Below, piece by piece: positions 1-7,992 of a stretch of 64,000 bases of DNA (within the stretch, counting starts at the first letter, position 1; every line of letters begins with the position of its first letter). Position numbers and translations under genes: made by a program. The stretch spans positions 1 through 64,000 of the forward strand of contig DASXJR010000020.1 in the NCBI GenBank assembly GCA_036497285.1, written 5' to 3'. The notes beneath the pieces are model-generated. The model saw only the letters and a program-made list of their open reading frames with translations. It was not told the origin of the DNA and searched no databases. The stretch comes from RYN-133 sp036497285 (GTDB lineage: Bacteria > Actinomycetota > Actinomycetes > Mycobacteriales > Jatrophihabitantaceae).

Positions 1-2
1 GG

Positions 3-287
3 AAACTCGCGATCCTGTTCTGGTGCATGCTCACACGCTCAGAGGACTATGCGCACCAGCGGCCCGCGTTGACCAAGAAGAAGCTCCGTGAGCTCGAGCT
101 GACCGCGGGCGCTAACCCGCGCACGAAGGCCGCCGCCGGGATCTGGTCAACGAACCGCGCGATCCGAGACGCTGAACGGGCGCTGACCGAGCAGGCGGAG
201 ATCTCCTACAAGCGAATGGTCACCGACCAGCAAGCGGGACGACCATCACGAAAAGTGGGCGCGAGCGCGACACCGGAGCGCGCATAG
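3..287 (+). pseudogene. IS110-family transposase, C-terminal end (cut by window edge)
   Basis: The reading frame is open from the window edge and reads KLAILFWCMLTRSEDYAHQR, then a basic helix (LTKKKLRELELTAG). This is the conserved C-terminal end of IS110/IS116/IS902 transposases, which act through a RuvC-like DEDD domain and a C-terminal serine-containing domain. Only about 95 residues are visible, so the catalytic parts lie outside the window and I cannot tell whether the full gene is intact. The first ATG (position 27) is internal, not a real start. No terminal repeat can be assigned. Confidence 0.75.
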
Positions 288-587
288 ATTAGGCCTCAAA
301 GGGGCACAGCTGCGCGGCAGACTGAAAGCTCCTGACATCTGCACTTCGCTACGTCAGTCACCCGCGCCCACCAACAACCTAACCCGTCGCGCCAGCGCCG
401 GCAACCCCGACGAGAACACCCACCGCGCAAATAGCGGCCGTCGCCGCGCGACCTCCACCGGGTGCCCGCTTGGCGCGGTTAACGGAAGCTCGCGCGGCGA
501 TCGCTCGTGGCGACTGCGGTCAGGTGTGGGTCAGCGGGTGCAGGCGCGGCAGCTGACGGCGCACCTCCACCGGTGTAGGCTCGTGAC
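288..587. other. Intergenic stretch after the transposase end
   Basis: About 300 bases without a supportable gene. Frames here are short or give no recognisable protein on either strand. It probably contains the IS end and the promoter for the following small gene, but I see no clear inverted repeat or promoter boxes. Confidence 0.4.
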
Positions 588-989
588 GTGTTCGGTAATA
601 AGGCAAAGCGCGAGGAAGGCGTAGGGCTGCTCCGTGCCGAGGTGGACCGCCTGGCGGCGTTGTCGCTTCCGGACCTCGCGACTGAGGTGATGACCAAGGT
701 TTTCGGCACCGGCGGGCCCGGCGCGGACGGCTCCGCACTGACCGTTGTGTCGGCCGCGAACGTTTTCATATCCGAGGAAAGCGCTTGGAGCAACGACGAT
801 CTCACGCGCGAGCAGCTCGTCCGCGTCGTTGGCGAGGGAGTGCAGATGCTTGAGCACGCTGGGCTCGTCGGACAGCAAATCGTTCTGGTCGGCAACGAGC
901 ATTGGGCCCTCGGCTCGAAGCTCACCCGCTCGGGCGAGTCGGCGCTTGCCCAAGGCGGCGTCGCGAACGCCGTAGGAGGCATGTCCTAG
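588..989 (+). CDS. Small unknown protein (133 aa)
   Basis: The product has acidic, helix-rich composition without a signal peptide or membrane segment, so it is probably cytoplasmic. It starts at GTG (MFGNKAKREEG) with only a weak ribosome binding site. Residues 15-110 have the regular hydrophobic spacing of a folded domain (LLRAEVDRLAALSLPDLA, then VVGEGVQMLEHAGLVGQQIV). The tail AQGGVANAVGGMS is small-residue rich. I do not recognise the family and assign no function. It sits alone between a transposase remnant and an opposite-strand reductase gene. Confidence 0.6.
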   Translation: MFGNKAKREEGVGLLRAEVDRLAALSLPDLATEVMTKVFGTGGPGADGSALTVVSAANVFISEESAWSNDDLTREQLVRVVGEGVQMLEHAGLVGQQIVLVGNEHWALGSKLTRSGESALAQGGVANAVGGMS

Positions 990-1157
990 ATGCCAGGCCG
1001 GCCGCGTCGATCGCGGCCGACACAGAAGCGCGACGGCGGCGGCTTCCGGGACGCCCACATCCGGTGGCAGAGCGGCCGCGGTGTCCCGTAAGGCGATGCC
1101 CTAACGGCCACAAGGTCCTTGGGTGGCCCGAGCCCGCGCCGATCCGAGGTCGGGTAT

Positions 1158-1721
1158 TCAGCGCCTGGTCTCGTACCTGGTCAGGAGCACGCCGTCGGGA
1201 AACGTCTGGGTCTCGACCAGGTTCAGGTTCACCCAGTTGTCCAGCGCCGTGAAGAACGGCGTGCCGCCGCCCACCAGGACCGGGTGGGTGACGATCGCGT
1301 ACTCGTCGATCAGCCCGGCCCGCATGGCCGCGGCGGCGAGGGTGGCGCCGCCGACGTCCATGGGACCGCCATCCTCGGTCTTGAGCCGGGTGATCTCGGG
1401 GACAGCGTCGCCGGTGACCAGGCGGGCGTTCCAGTCGACCGCGCTGGTCGTCGAGGAGAACACCACCTTCGGCATGTCACGCCAGCGGCGGGCGAACTCG
1501 ATCTGCGCCGGTGTGGCGCCAGGCTGCTGGTCGGCGGTCGGCCAGTGGGAGCTCATCGTCTCCCACAGTTTGCGCCCGTACAGCGCCAGGCCCGTCGCCC
1601 CCACCCGGTCGGACCACCACTGGAACAGCTCGTCGCTCGGCACGCTCCAGCCGAGGTCGTCGCCGGGCGCGGCGATGTAGCCGTCCAGGCTCAGGTTCAT
1701 GCCAAAGGTCAGTTTCCGCAT
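1158..1721 (-). CDS. Dihydrofolate reductase-fold protein (RibD C-terminal domain family)
   Basis: A single-domain cytoplasmic protein of 187 aa. The N-terminal strand and loop MRKLTFGMNLSLDGYIAAPG and the later GLALYGRKLWETM and DVGGATLAAAAMRAGLIDEY segments are typical of the RibD-C/DHFR-like family, which binds NADPH. Many members are annotated as dihydrofolate reductase family or deaminase-reductase proteins, but their substrates are usually unknown. I start at the ATG at 1721 because gggagg lies nine bases upstream. An in-frame GTG 28 codons earlier adds a tail unlike the family. The gene stands alone. Confidence 0.88.
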   Translation of the reverse strand: MRKLTFGMNLSLDGYIAAPGDDLGWSVPSDELFQWWSDRVGATGLALYGRKLWETMSSHWPTADQQPGATPAQIEFARRWRDMPKVVFSSTTSAVDWNARLVTGDAVPEITRLKTEDGGPMDVGGATLAAAAMRAGLIDEYAIVTHPVLVGGGTPFFTALDNWVNLNLVETQTFPDGVLLTRYETRR

Positions 1722-1911
1722 GGCGTCAGCCTCCCGTGAGTCGGTATTCGGCGTTGACACTCCGAGCCGGACAGCGCCGTCGAGTCGCTCGGCGAGGAGG
1801 CTCATATGACCCGCGCTTGCCGAGTCGCGATGGCCGCCCCATGAACGGGGCTACGGTGAATCGGCTCTGAAGCTTTCGGCGCTCGCTCATCGGCCGGTCG
1901 TCTGATTTGGT

Positions 1912-2196
1912 TTACGACTGGTTCAGTTGGCGACGAATACCGTCGGCTTCCTCGTTGATCCGGCGAAGCTCTCCGTCGGCAAATCGGCGGACTTGCAGAT
2001 CCAACACCGCGACAGCCTGCGTGTCGCTAAACGCGAAGTGAGTCATGATTTCTTGTCGCGCTGCATCGGCGTCGCCGGCCGATGCGATCACGTCCATGAA
2101 CTCCTGACGACGCTCGATAGCAGTTGCCATTGCCTCAAGCATCGCTAGCCGATTACGCGTCCGCTCGAGGGCGAAGGGATCGTCGTCCGGCACCAT
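1912..2196 (-). CDS. Mini-protein resembling the coiled-coil segment of DNA gyrase/topoisomerase IV subunit A
   Basis: About 94 residues. The pattern ERTRNRLAMLEAMATAIERR, then SAGDADAARQEIMTHFAFSD, then TQAVAVLDLQVRRF resembles the part of GyrA/ParC after the breakage-reunion domain, where a long helix pair ends in the motif for which GyrA typically reads AQAILDMQLRRL. The catalytic tyrosine domain and the C-terminal wrapping domain are absent. Short proteins of this kind occur in actinobacteria and their role is unknown to me; interference with or scaffolding of gyrase would be a guess. I choose the ATG at 2196; longer frames run into the neighbouring membrane protein gene. No strong ribosome binding site is seen. 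Confidence 0.6.
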   Translation of the reverse strand: MVPDDDPFALERTRNRLAMLEAMATAIERRQEFMDVIASAGDADAARQEIMTHFAFSDTQAVAVLDLQVRRFADGELRRINEEADGIRRQLNQS

Positions 2197-2261
2197 CAGA
2201 TTGTGACAGGTGCGCCGACCACCGCAGGACCGGATCGGTGTCGGAGGGAAGCCACGCAGGA

Positions 2262-2555
2262 TCAGTGACGAGCGTGGACGGATGCGTCGCGGACGTCCGG
2301 CGAACCAGCCCGGCAATGCCTGCTGAGTACGGTTCCGAGCTTCCAGGCGATAACCCATCCCAAAAAAGGAACCAGGTTCCACAGCTCATGTCGCTGTTGA
2401 TAACCCGACATGGGAGCAATCAGAGCCTGCAGCAGCATTTCGCTAGCTACGATGCCGACTACTGCGACACGAACCGCCACCGAATGCTCACCGCCGTACG
2501 ACGCGAGCACGCCCGCGACGACCAGCGGTGCAAGGAGCCTAAGGCCGCCAGCCAA
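2262..2555 (-). CDS. Small membrane protein (about 97 aa), unknown
   Basis: Three hydrophobic segments are visible: LLAPLVVAGVLASYG (residues about 6-20), VAVVGIVASEMLLQALIAPM (about 31-50) and NLVPFLGWVIAWKLGTVL (about 60-77). The loop between the last two is polar (SGYQQRHELW). The putative start is TTG, immediately after an in-frame stop, and a GTG near residue 15 is an alternative. The tail is short and basic. No family is recognised. Membrane-like composition in this frame but not in the others is the main support. It lies just upstream of the gyrase-like mini-gene on the same strand. Confidence 0.45.
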   Translation of the reverse strand: MAGGLRLLAPLVVAGVLASYGGEHSVAVRVAVVGIVASEMLLQALIAPMSGYQQRHELWNLVPFLGWVIAWKLGTVLSRHCRAGSPDVRDASVHARH

Positions 2556-2764
2556 TCACATCGCTGCAGGTTGATCACGAACGCCACGCTACGGGTTCCG
2601 CACCCGTCTGCAAGCGATGCCTTGGGCTACGCAATCCGTGCCGATGACAGTGGCATGTCCGGTCGGTTGATCGGCGTGCAGAAGAGCCAAGCCGTTTTGA
2701 TGGCCTATTCCGCTTTGTGGCAACCATCGGCATCCTGGACACACGACGATGAGGGGTGGCGACG

Positions 2765-3046
2765 GTGAACGAAGCGATTGACCGAGTGCGTGACCTGCTG
2801 CATGAGGTCGCCGACACCCACCATCAGGTTTACCGGATCACCGATGGAGCAGACGATGATTGGGCCAGCTGGTACGCCGATTGGCTCAGCAGGCTCTCGG
2901 AGCTGCCCGACATGGTGGGTCGCCGCCCGGTACGAAGCGAGCTCACGCACTACCTGGTCGCCCTGGACAAGGAGTACGTCACTGTCGTGCCCGCGCAGCC
3001 GTGGGAAGAGTTCTACGCGCAGAGGCTGGTCGAGGTCTTTGCTTAG
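2765..3046 (+). CDS. Small unknown acidic protein (93 aa)
   Basis: The frame VNEAIDRVRDLLHEVADTHH, with DDDWASWYADWLSRLSELPD in the middle and a tail QPWEEFYAQRLVEVFA, has amphipathic helices and many aromatic and acidic residues. It has no signal peptide or membrane segment. I start at the GTG at 2765 because gaggggt lies eight bases upstream; a GTG nine bases earlier has no space for a ribosome binding site. The WAxWYADWLxxLxEL pattern recurs in small uncharacterised actinobacterial proteins, but I cannot name a function. Confidence 0.6.
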   Translation: MNEAIDRVRDLLHEVADTHHQVYRITDGADDDWASWYADWLSRLSELPDMVGRRPVRSELTHYLVALDKEYVTVVPAQPWEEFYAQRLVEVFA

Positions 3047-3092
3047 CGGACCGGAGATGTCTTGCCATACTGCCCGTTCGGCAGCTCTCCGA

Positions 3093-3659
3093 TCAGCGCA
3101 GGAGGCGGTTGACTTGGCGCCACGCGGCACGGCGACCGGCGACTGCTGAAACAGAAACTCTCACCCGATCGTCCAGTCGGCGGCAGATCCGGTTGGGCCG
3201 CTGCGCGTCTGATCGCCCGGCGGTGCTGATGCAGACGAACCGTGCCAGCGACGTGTGGCCCGCAACGAGGGTCATATGCCTTGGCGTAGGGCAGAGCGTC
3301 TGGATAGGGCCAGGGACGTGACCAGAGACCGAATAGCGTCCCGTAGGGAGGACCACAGAGAACACGCCAGACGCATTCGTTCTCAGGCGGCGATGCGTCC
3401 TCCCTCGCAGCATCACGACCGCTTGCTGGCCGACGCGCCGACTTCTGCCAAACCCTGGTTGGACGACCAGCACTTGTCCTGTCACTCGTCCGGCTCGCGA
3501 CGGTCGAGATGTCGATGTGCCTGGCTCTCCAGATCCGGAGTCCGTCGCCGAGCGGGTCGTACGTACTGAGGTGGTCGCGGTTGGCGAAGCATGGGTGCAT
3601 CCGCAGAACACGACCGAAGTCAGAAGGACCGCAGCGATCAAGTGACGCCCAGTAGCCAT
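3093..3659 (-). CDS. Secreted lipoprotein with a carboxypeptidase-regulatory-like (beta-sandwich) domain
   Basis: The 188-residue product begins with a lipoprotein-type signal (IAAVLLTSVVFCGCTHAS; lipidated Cys about residue 21), then a Ser/Thr/Gly-rich linker to about residue 55. The following segment (GRVTGQVLVVQPGFG, then TNASGVFSVVLPTGRYSVSG) is the signature of the carboxypeptidase-regulatory/CarboxypepD_reg-like beta-sandwich often found in surface proteins. Two further Cys (TLCPTP and RFVCIST) could form a disulfide outside the cell. The C-terminal 50 residues are very Arg-rich. The gene is isolated, and the role is probably structural or binding. Confidence 0.65.
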   Translation of the reverse strand: MATGRHLIAAVLLTSVVFCGCTHASPTATTSVRTTRSATDSGSGEPGTSTSRPSRAGRVTGQVLVVQPGFGRSRRVGQQAVVMLRGRTHRRLRTNASGVFSVVLPTGRYSVSGHVPGPIQTLCPTPRHMTLVAGHTSLARFVCISTAGRSDAQRPNRICRRLDDRVRVSVSAVAGRRAAWRQVNRLLR

Positions 3660-3743
3660 GCCTGATTGACACCTCCCTGGGCGCTAACAATTGCCGCCAG
3701 CTGGGGCCGCGCCCGTCTGCCGGATAGGGCACTTACACGATTT

Positions 3744-3809
3744 CGCAGCAGCGCCCGATCCGGCGAACAGACCCACGATCGACGCGCGCAAACCTGCGGA
3801 GAGCGCCCG
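3744..3809. repeat. 66-bp direct repeat, copy 1
   Basis: This segment matches 7384-7449 at 61 of 66 positions in the same orientation. The shared core includes gatccggcgaacagacccac. The two copies bracket the unknown gene pair and the decayed transposase. It is noncoding in any frame I can defend. Confidence 0.75.
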
Positions 3810-3812
3810 CCC

Positions 3813-3866
3813 GACCCCCTCTCTACCGAGTGTGCCTCCACCGTCTGCCGGCGGTTGCGCACTTGG
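3813..3866. repeat. Dispersed intergenic repeat, copy A (inverted relative to 40787-40839)
   Basis: The reverse complement of this segment aligns with 40787-40839 over about 52 bases with roughly 85 percent identity and two one-base gaps. The best block is tgcgcaaccgccggc. It directly adjoins the 66-bp direct repeat, so both may be parts of one longer dispersed repeat family. Confidence 0.6.
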
Positions 3867-3918
3867 AGCCAGCGAGCCCAGCAAATCTTGGGTGGTCGGG
3901 AGCCGTACCTATCGAGCA

Positions 3919-5166
3919 CTAATCTCGTCGGGCGACGAGCCGGTCGACGAAGCTGACGACTGTTTCGGTTGCGACATTGACGTCGAGGAGGTGTGCCTCG
4001 CGCAGGACGGCTTCGGCTATCGCCACACCGCTTCCTCGCCCCGGTGGCGGGTGTACGACCAGACCGGTCATCGGGTTGATCTGGGCACCGGTGAGCGGAT
4101 CGAGCACGGGTGCCCCCGGTCCAGGAACCTTCATCGGTTGCGTGCCCACCGTGACGACCGTGTGCATCTGCGGCGTGGTCAAGTCCGCTTCCCCGTCCGC
4201 GCCGCTGCCCGACGGTGCAGCCACCGGCGTGTGATCCGCCAACTCGCTGGGCGGATGCAGTTCGGCAGTGCTCGCGCCCAGGGCGATCCAGGTCGCGGTG
4301 CTGCTGGTCACCCTGGCCGGAATGCGCTGACGGCCGACATCGACGGTTTCGCCGGCGGCAGGAAGTCCCTGCCGTGAGCGTGGAGCCAGGCCGGCACGCG
4401 GTATCCCTGTCTCTGGTGGGGCGCCTTCGCCCGCACCGTCGATGCCGAGATGCTGCGGCAGGGCCCGACCGGCCACTAGCTGCGCAGCAGGCCCACGCCA
4501 CCTGTTGGACCCGAATTCGACGACATCCTGCAGTCTGGCGACGTCGCCCGGCTCGGGTGCTCCGGTCTGGGCTGCGCGACGCGCCGTCCAGAAGGCCGCG
4601 TACCCGTCAGCGCATGCTTGGGCCACGGCGGGAAGGGTTGCGTCGTCCGGCCCGTTGCGGCCTTCGGTCGCCAAGGACCGCAGGTTGGTCGCCAATGCCA
4701 GGACAGAGCCACCTGCTGAGCGGGTTGCGACCGCCAGATCCGCGAGGGAAGTCGTTGTCACGCTCATCGAGACCCTGTCGACGATCGGTACTCGAGCCGC
4801 CCCTCCGGCCAACTGCTCGAGGACGCCCGCGTGGCTCACCAAGTCGGCCGTCTTTGCGATCTCGTCCGAGAATGCGCCCGATGCGGCAAGAAATGCGGAC
4901 AGGAGGACGGACTCGCGCCCCGCCATCCCCGCCTGCTCCACAGCCCGGCGGGTGGTGGCCAGCACCTCACCTGCGCCGGCCGTTCCGACGGCCAAGAGCT
5001 GACCGAGGATCAGGCAGGTGGTGTCCGACAGGTCGGCGAACGCCTGGTCGGCCTCGGGGCCGCTGGACAGGCAGCGCGCGTGCAGATCGGCGAGGTCGTC
5101 GATGACGTCTACCGTGCGGCCGACGGTCAACACGGCAGGCACGTACTCGACCAAAGTGCGACTCAT
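3919..5166 (-). CDS. Unknown protein B of a coupled pair (415 aa)
   Basis: I do not recognise the family. The N-terminal 190 residues are helical and Ala/Leu-rich (ADLHARCLSSGPEADQAFAD, LADLAVATRSAGGSVLALAT), with no signal peptide or convincing membrane span. Residues about 200-330 are Pro/Gly-rich and look disordered. The tail holds a beta-like QMHTVVTVGTQPMKVPG segment and PLTGAQINPMTG. The start ATG at 5166 overlaps the stop of the upstream gene (ATGA), so the two are translationally coupled and probably act together. The Ala-rich helical head followed by a disordered middle is reminiscent of secretion-associated or phage-like proteins, but nothing in the sequence proves that. Confidence 0.7.
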   Translation of the reverse strand: MSRTLVEYVPAVLTVGRTVDVIDDLADLHARCLSSGPEADQAFADLSDTTCLILGQLLAVGTAGAGEVLATTRRAVEQAGMAGRESVLLSAFLAASGAFSDEIAKTADLVSHAGVLEQLAGGAARVPIVDRVSMSVTTTSLADLAVATRSAGGSVLALATNLRSLATEGRNGPDDATLPAVAQACADGYAAFWTARRAAQTGAPEPGDVARLQDVVEFGSNRWRGPAAQLVAGRALPQHLGIDGAGEGAPPETGIPRAGLAPRSRQGLPAAGETVDVGRQRIPARVTSSTATWIALGASTAELHPPSELADHTPVAAPSGSGADGEADLTTPQMHTVVTVGTQPMKVPGPGAPVLDPLTGAQINPMTGLVVHPPPGRGSGVAIAEAVLREAHLLDVNVATETVVSFVDRLVARRD

Positions 5167-6590
5167 TGCGCCGCCCTCCGTGCCCGTCCGTCGATGAGCA
5201 TGGCCACCGCATCTGCCAGGGTGGCCTGCGGGTCGGCGTGCTCGACCAAGGCACGAGCCAACCGCGCGCGGACCTCGACCTCGCCGATCGCAATCAGACG
5301 TCCCAGATCAACCGTTGCAGGGCCGCGGATGCCTGGACCAAGACGAGTACCCCCGGGTCGTGTGGCCAGCAGATCGCCCCACAGGCCTCGAGCTGTGACA
5401 TCGGCCGACAACGAGAGCTCAGACGGCGGCGGCAGCATCAGTGCCGCGGACTCGGTGAACAACGCGTCGAACCCGGGGCCGCTCGGCTGCACTGCGGCCA
5501 ACAGATCGAAGCCGGTGCGCCAACCCGGAAGATCGAGACCCAGCGAGTCGTCATCACCGCGCGGGCAATGAACCTGCGTAGCCTGCGGTCCGGGCGACGA
5601 ACTCGGCGGATTGGGAGGGGAACCGGACGAACCGATCGGGCGACCCTGCGCGGTTTGGCCCTGCGCGCCGACATCAGTCGTATGGCCGCCGCTGTCCGTG
5701 ACCGGCGCCGGCGGGCTGACCGGAACCTTGTCACCCTTTGCGGCATCGGAACTGAACAGTGACGAGATCCCCGATATCAACGAACCGAAAAATCCCACGA
5801 TCCCGCCGATGACACCGCCGATCACGCCGCCTGCGGCCGCCCCGGCCGGTCCACCGGCCAAGCCACCGATGGCCGCTCCAGTAGCCGCTCCCCAGGCTGC
5901 GGCCTCCCCCGTCGTGGTGACGACGTTGCCGGCCACCTGGACGTACTTGCCCGACCCAGGAACCAGGCTTCGCGCGCCTGCGGCAGCAGCACCGACCCCT
6001 TCGCGGGCCAGGACGTCCAGGATCGTGTAGGGATTCCCGTGCGCGTCGGCAATCTGCTGGCTCAAGCTCTCGTGGTTCACGGTCGCCGTTGACCCGGTTC
6101 CGGCGTTCGTGATCAGGCTCTGCGACGCGCCCCCACCGGGCATCTGTGGCATGCCCAGGTCGTCGATCAACCCGCCGGCCCGGTCCAGACTGCTCGCGGT
6201 CAGGTCCGCATCCCGGCCGGCCGAGGCCAAGGCCGAGAGGTAGACGGAATCCAAGCCGTTGAGCTGCTGTGCGAACTGCGCATAGTCGGTGGCCGAATCG
6301 AGCACGTTCGCCGCCGCCACCGGCGAAACGGCACGCAGGTAACCTTCCAATCCGAGCGTGGCTCGGCTCCAGGCGTCGAATGCCTCCAGCTGACTCAGGC
6401 CCTGCGCGACTCCGACCGGCCGACCCCCCACGGCCGCGTCATGCAACTGCGCGATCGGCTCCCACACATGGTCGACATCAACCAGCGGCACCACCGCGAC
6501 CTCGAGAAACACGTCCCCGCCAGACAGTTGAAGAACCGCCACAGGGGCCTCGCGCAGATGCTCGACCGCGACTAACTCATCCGGCGCCAT
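5163..6590 (-). CDS. Unknown protein A with glycine-zipper membrane segment (475 aa)
   Basis: The start ATG at 6590 has gggagg nine bases upstream, which rejects a longer frame reaching into the transposase remnant. Residues 1-60 form a beta-rich head (VAVLQLSGGDVFLEVAVVPL). About residues 65-170 are helical. About residues 245-290 form a glycine zipper (GAAIGGLAGGPAGAAAGGVI continuing GGVIGGIVGFFGSLISGI), able to pack into a membrane as in pore-forming or membrane-inserted proteins. A Pro/Ser-rich linker follows, then a C-terminal domain of about 130 residues. No signal peptide is visible. It is coupled by ATGA overlap to the next gene. Function unknown; a membrane-active effector is one possibility. 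Confidence 0.72.
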   Translation of the reverse strand: MAPDELVAVEHLREAPVAVLQLSGGDVFLEVAVVPLVDVDHVWEPIAQLHDAAVGGRPVGVAQGLSQLEAFDAWSRATLGLEGYLRAVSPVAAANVLDSATDYAQFAQQLNGLDSVYLSALASAGRDADLTASSLDRAGGLIDDLGMPQMPGGGASQSLITNAGTGSTATVNHESLSQQIADAHGNPYTILDVLAREGVGAAAAGARSLVPGSGKYVQVAGNVVTTTGEAAAWGAATGAAIGGLAGGPAGAAAGGVIGGVIGGIVGFFGSLISGISSLFSSDAAKGDKVPVSPPAPVTDSGGHTTDVGAQGQTAQGRPIGSSGSPPNPPSSSPGPQATQVHCPRGDDDSLGLDLPGWRTGFDLLAAVQPSGPGFDALFTESAALMLPPPSELSLSADVTARGLWGDLLATRPGGTRLGPGIRGPATVDLGRLIAIGEVEVRARLARALVEHADPQATLADAVAMLIDGRARRAAQ

Positions 6591-6699
6591 AACGACCTCC
6601 CATGGGTCGTATGTCCTCCCGACTGAGGACGCCAGCCCAATGGTTTCACCAGAGCTGGCGACGGACAACAACCACCGGTGGGCCGGACGCCCCGCATTG

Positions 6700-7320
6700 C
6701 GCAGCGGAAGCTCTACGCGCTGCACGCGGTCGGCGGCCGCAACAGCGACGGGTCGTGGGACTTCGGCTGCCGCGCCATGGCTCGGGCAGCTGCGCTGCGA
6801 CCTCAAACCCGACTCGCTCAACCTGCCGCATTCGAAGCCGACCACCGCACCGGGCGTGTTCACGCCGGCGAACGGGCGGCTGCCGAAGGTGAGCGGGCAG
6901 CAGAAAGCCCGCGTGCTGCGCGACCAGCTGCCGTACTGGCAGCCCGACCTGGACGGGTCCGCCGAGTGGTACGCCTCCTACAACCGGCGCAACCGCACCG
7001 ACGGCATCTTCGGCAACCTGAAGAACGACGCCACCCACGACATCACCCGCGGCTCGGTCCGTGTGATGGGCCTGGCCAAGACCGCGTTCCTCACGATGGT
7101 CGCGGTCATGGCCGTCAACCTGCGCCTGCTCGAGCGGTGGCGCGCGCGCACGCCCGCAAGGACGACTACGTCCCGGCACCGACGCGCCGCAGACCACGGC
7201 GCCGGACCCGGCTGCTCGCCGACACCCCTGCACGCATCGCCGCCGCAAAGCCCAAGCGGCTGCCATCGCCGGACACGACCCGGCACCACCACCGCACGAG
7301 TAGCCGCCGCGCCGCGGTAG
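6700..7320 (+). pseudogene. Decayed DDE transposase fragment
   Basis: One frame carries AEWYASYNRRNRTDGIFGNL followed by KNDATHDITRGSVRVMGLAK and AVMAVNLRLLERW. These match the C-terminal end of DDE transposases of the kind containing GNLKN and RVMGLAKT motifs. The residues before and after read better in the other two frames (RKLYALHAVGGRNSDGSWDF upstream; RKDDYVPAPTRRR downstream). The gene is therefore broken by at least two frameshifts and has lost its N-terminal half. Borders are approximate. It lies between the direct repeats and probably marks an old insertion. Confidence 0.7.
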
Positions 7321-7383
7321 CCGCAACTCCATAGCACCATCGGCCAGCCCGCCGGCCACGACGGCGCGGGCCACAACCATGCC

Positions 7384-7449
7384 CGCAGCAGCACCCGATC
7401 CGGCGAACAGACCCACGATCGACGCCCGCCGACCCGCGGAGAGCGCCCG
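7384..7449. repeat. 66-bp direct repeat, copy 2
   Basis: Matches 3744-3809 at 61 of 66 positions in the same orientation, with mismatches clustered in the last third. It lies just after the transposase remnant and before a terminator hairpin, closing a 3.7 kb repeat-bounded segment. Confidence 0.75.
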
Positions 7450-7468
7450 ATCGCGGCCCGGACAACGA

Positions 7469-7501
7469 AACGGCCCGATCCCTTTACGGAATCGGGCCGT
7501 T
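7469..7501 (+). terminator. Strong hairpin, terminator-like
   Basis: The arms aacggcccgat (7469-7479) and atcgggccgtt (7491-7501) pair perfectly over 11 bp with an 11-base loop. They are followed by a moderately T-rich stretch (ctcgtctttcc). No intact gene ends here, so it may serve the decayed transposase or be part of the repeat-bounded element. Confidence 0.65.
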
Positions 7502-7644
7502 CTCGTCTTTCCAGGGGCTCAATTGTCAGCTCGACGCTGAGCAATCGTTAGCCCCTGCTCACCGCCTCGATCTTGTTGCAACCTGCGGGATCGCACAGGC
7601 CGCACACCTAGTGGACGCTACAACACCATTCCGTACACACGCGC

Positions 7645-7705
7645 AGCCTGCAGCCCCCACCGACCACAACTGGCGGCCGACTCTGGTCAGTAGGGGCTGC
7701 AGGCT
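7645..7705. repeat. Inverted repeat with 35-base loop
   Basis: The 13-base arms agcctgcagcccc (7645-7657) and ggggctgcaggct (7693-7705) are perfectly complementary. The loop is too long for an ordinary terminator, and no T tract follows. It could be a transposon end pair, a MITE-like relic or a cruciform-forming site. Confidence 0.5.
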
Positions 7706-7968
7706 TGCTGACAGCACGGCGCGGCTGCGCTCCGCGGAACGCAGTTACCTCTTGCTGCTCCGCATAACGAAAACACCACCCCGAGTCTCGTAACACCGAG
7801 CAGCAAGCCGCACGCCACCTCGCCCTCGAACCGAAGCGCGAGAGGCATCTCTGCCACACTCATCTCGGCCAATCTGTCGCTTGATCTTGGGGGATCCCAG
7901 AGTCCGGGTTCGCCGCTCATCGAGTTTTCGTTTCGGTTGCCGAACGAGGCGATGCCTGCTCTGGCTGC

Positions 7969-7992
7969 TCCCCCGACTGGAGTCGAACCAGT
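7969..7992 (-). other. tRNA 3'-end-like fragment (T-arm plus acceptor-like strand)
   Basis: Read on the minus strand, a five-base stem ACTGG, loop TTCGACT and stem CCAGT make a canonical T-arm. They are followed by CGGGGGA, which could be the 3' half of an acceptor stem. No D-arm, anticodon arm or 5' acceptor strand is found upstream, so this is not a functional tRNA. Such fragments are often left by integrative elements, but chance similarity cannot be excluded. Confidence 0.3.

Noticed and set aside
3638..4501. Arg-rich 287-codon frame on the minus strand
   Set aside because: It overlaps the end of the coupled unknown gene in another frame and gives low-complexity Arg/Ser/Gly protein.
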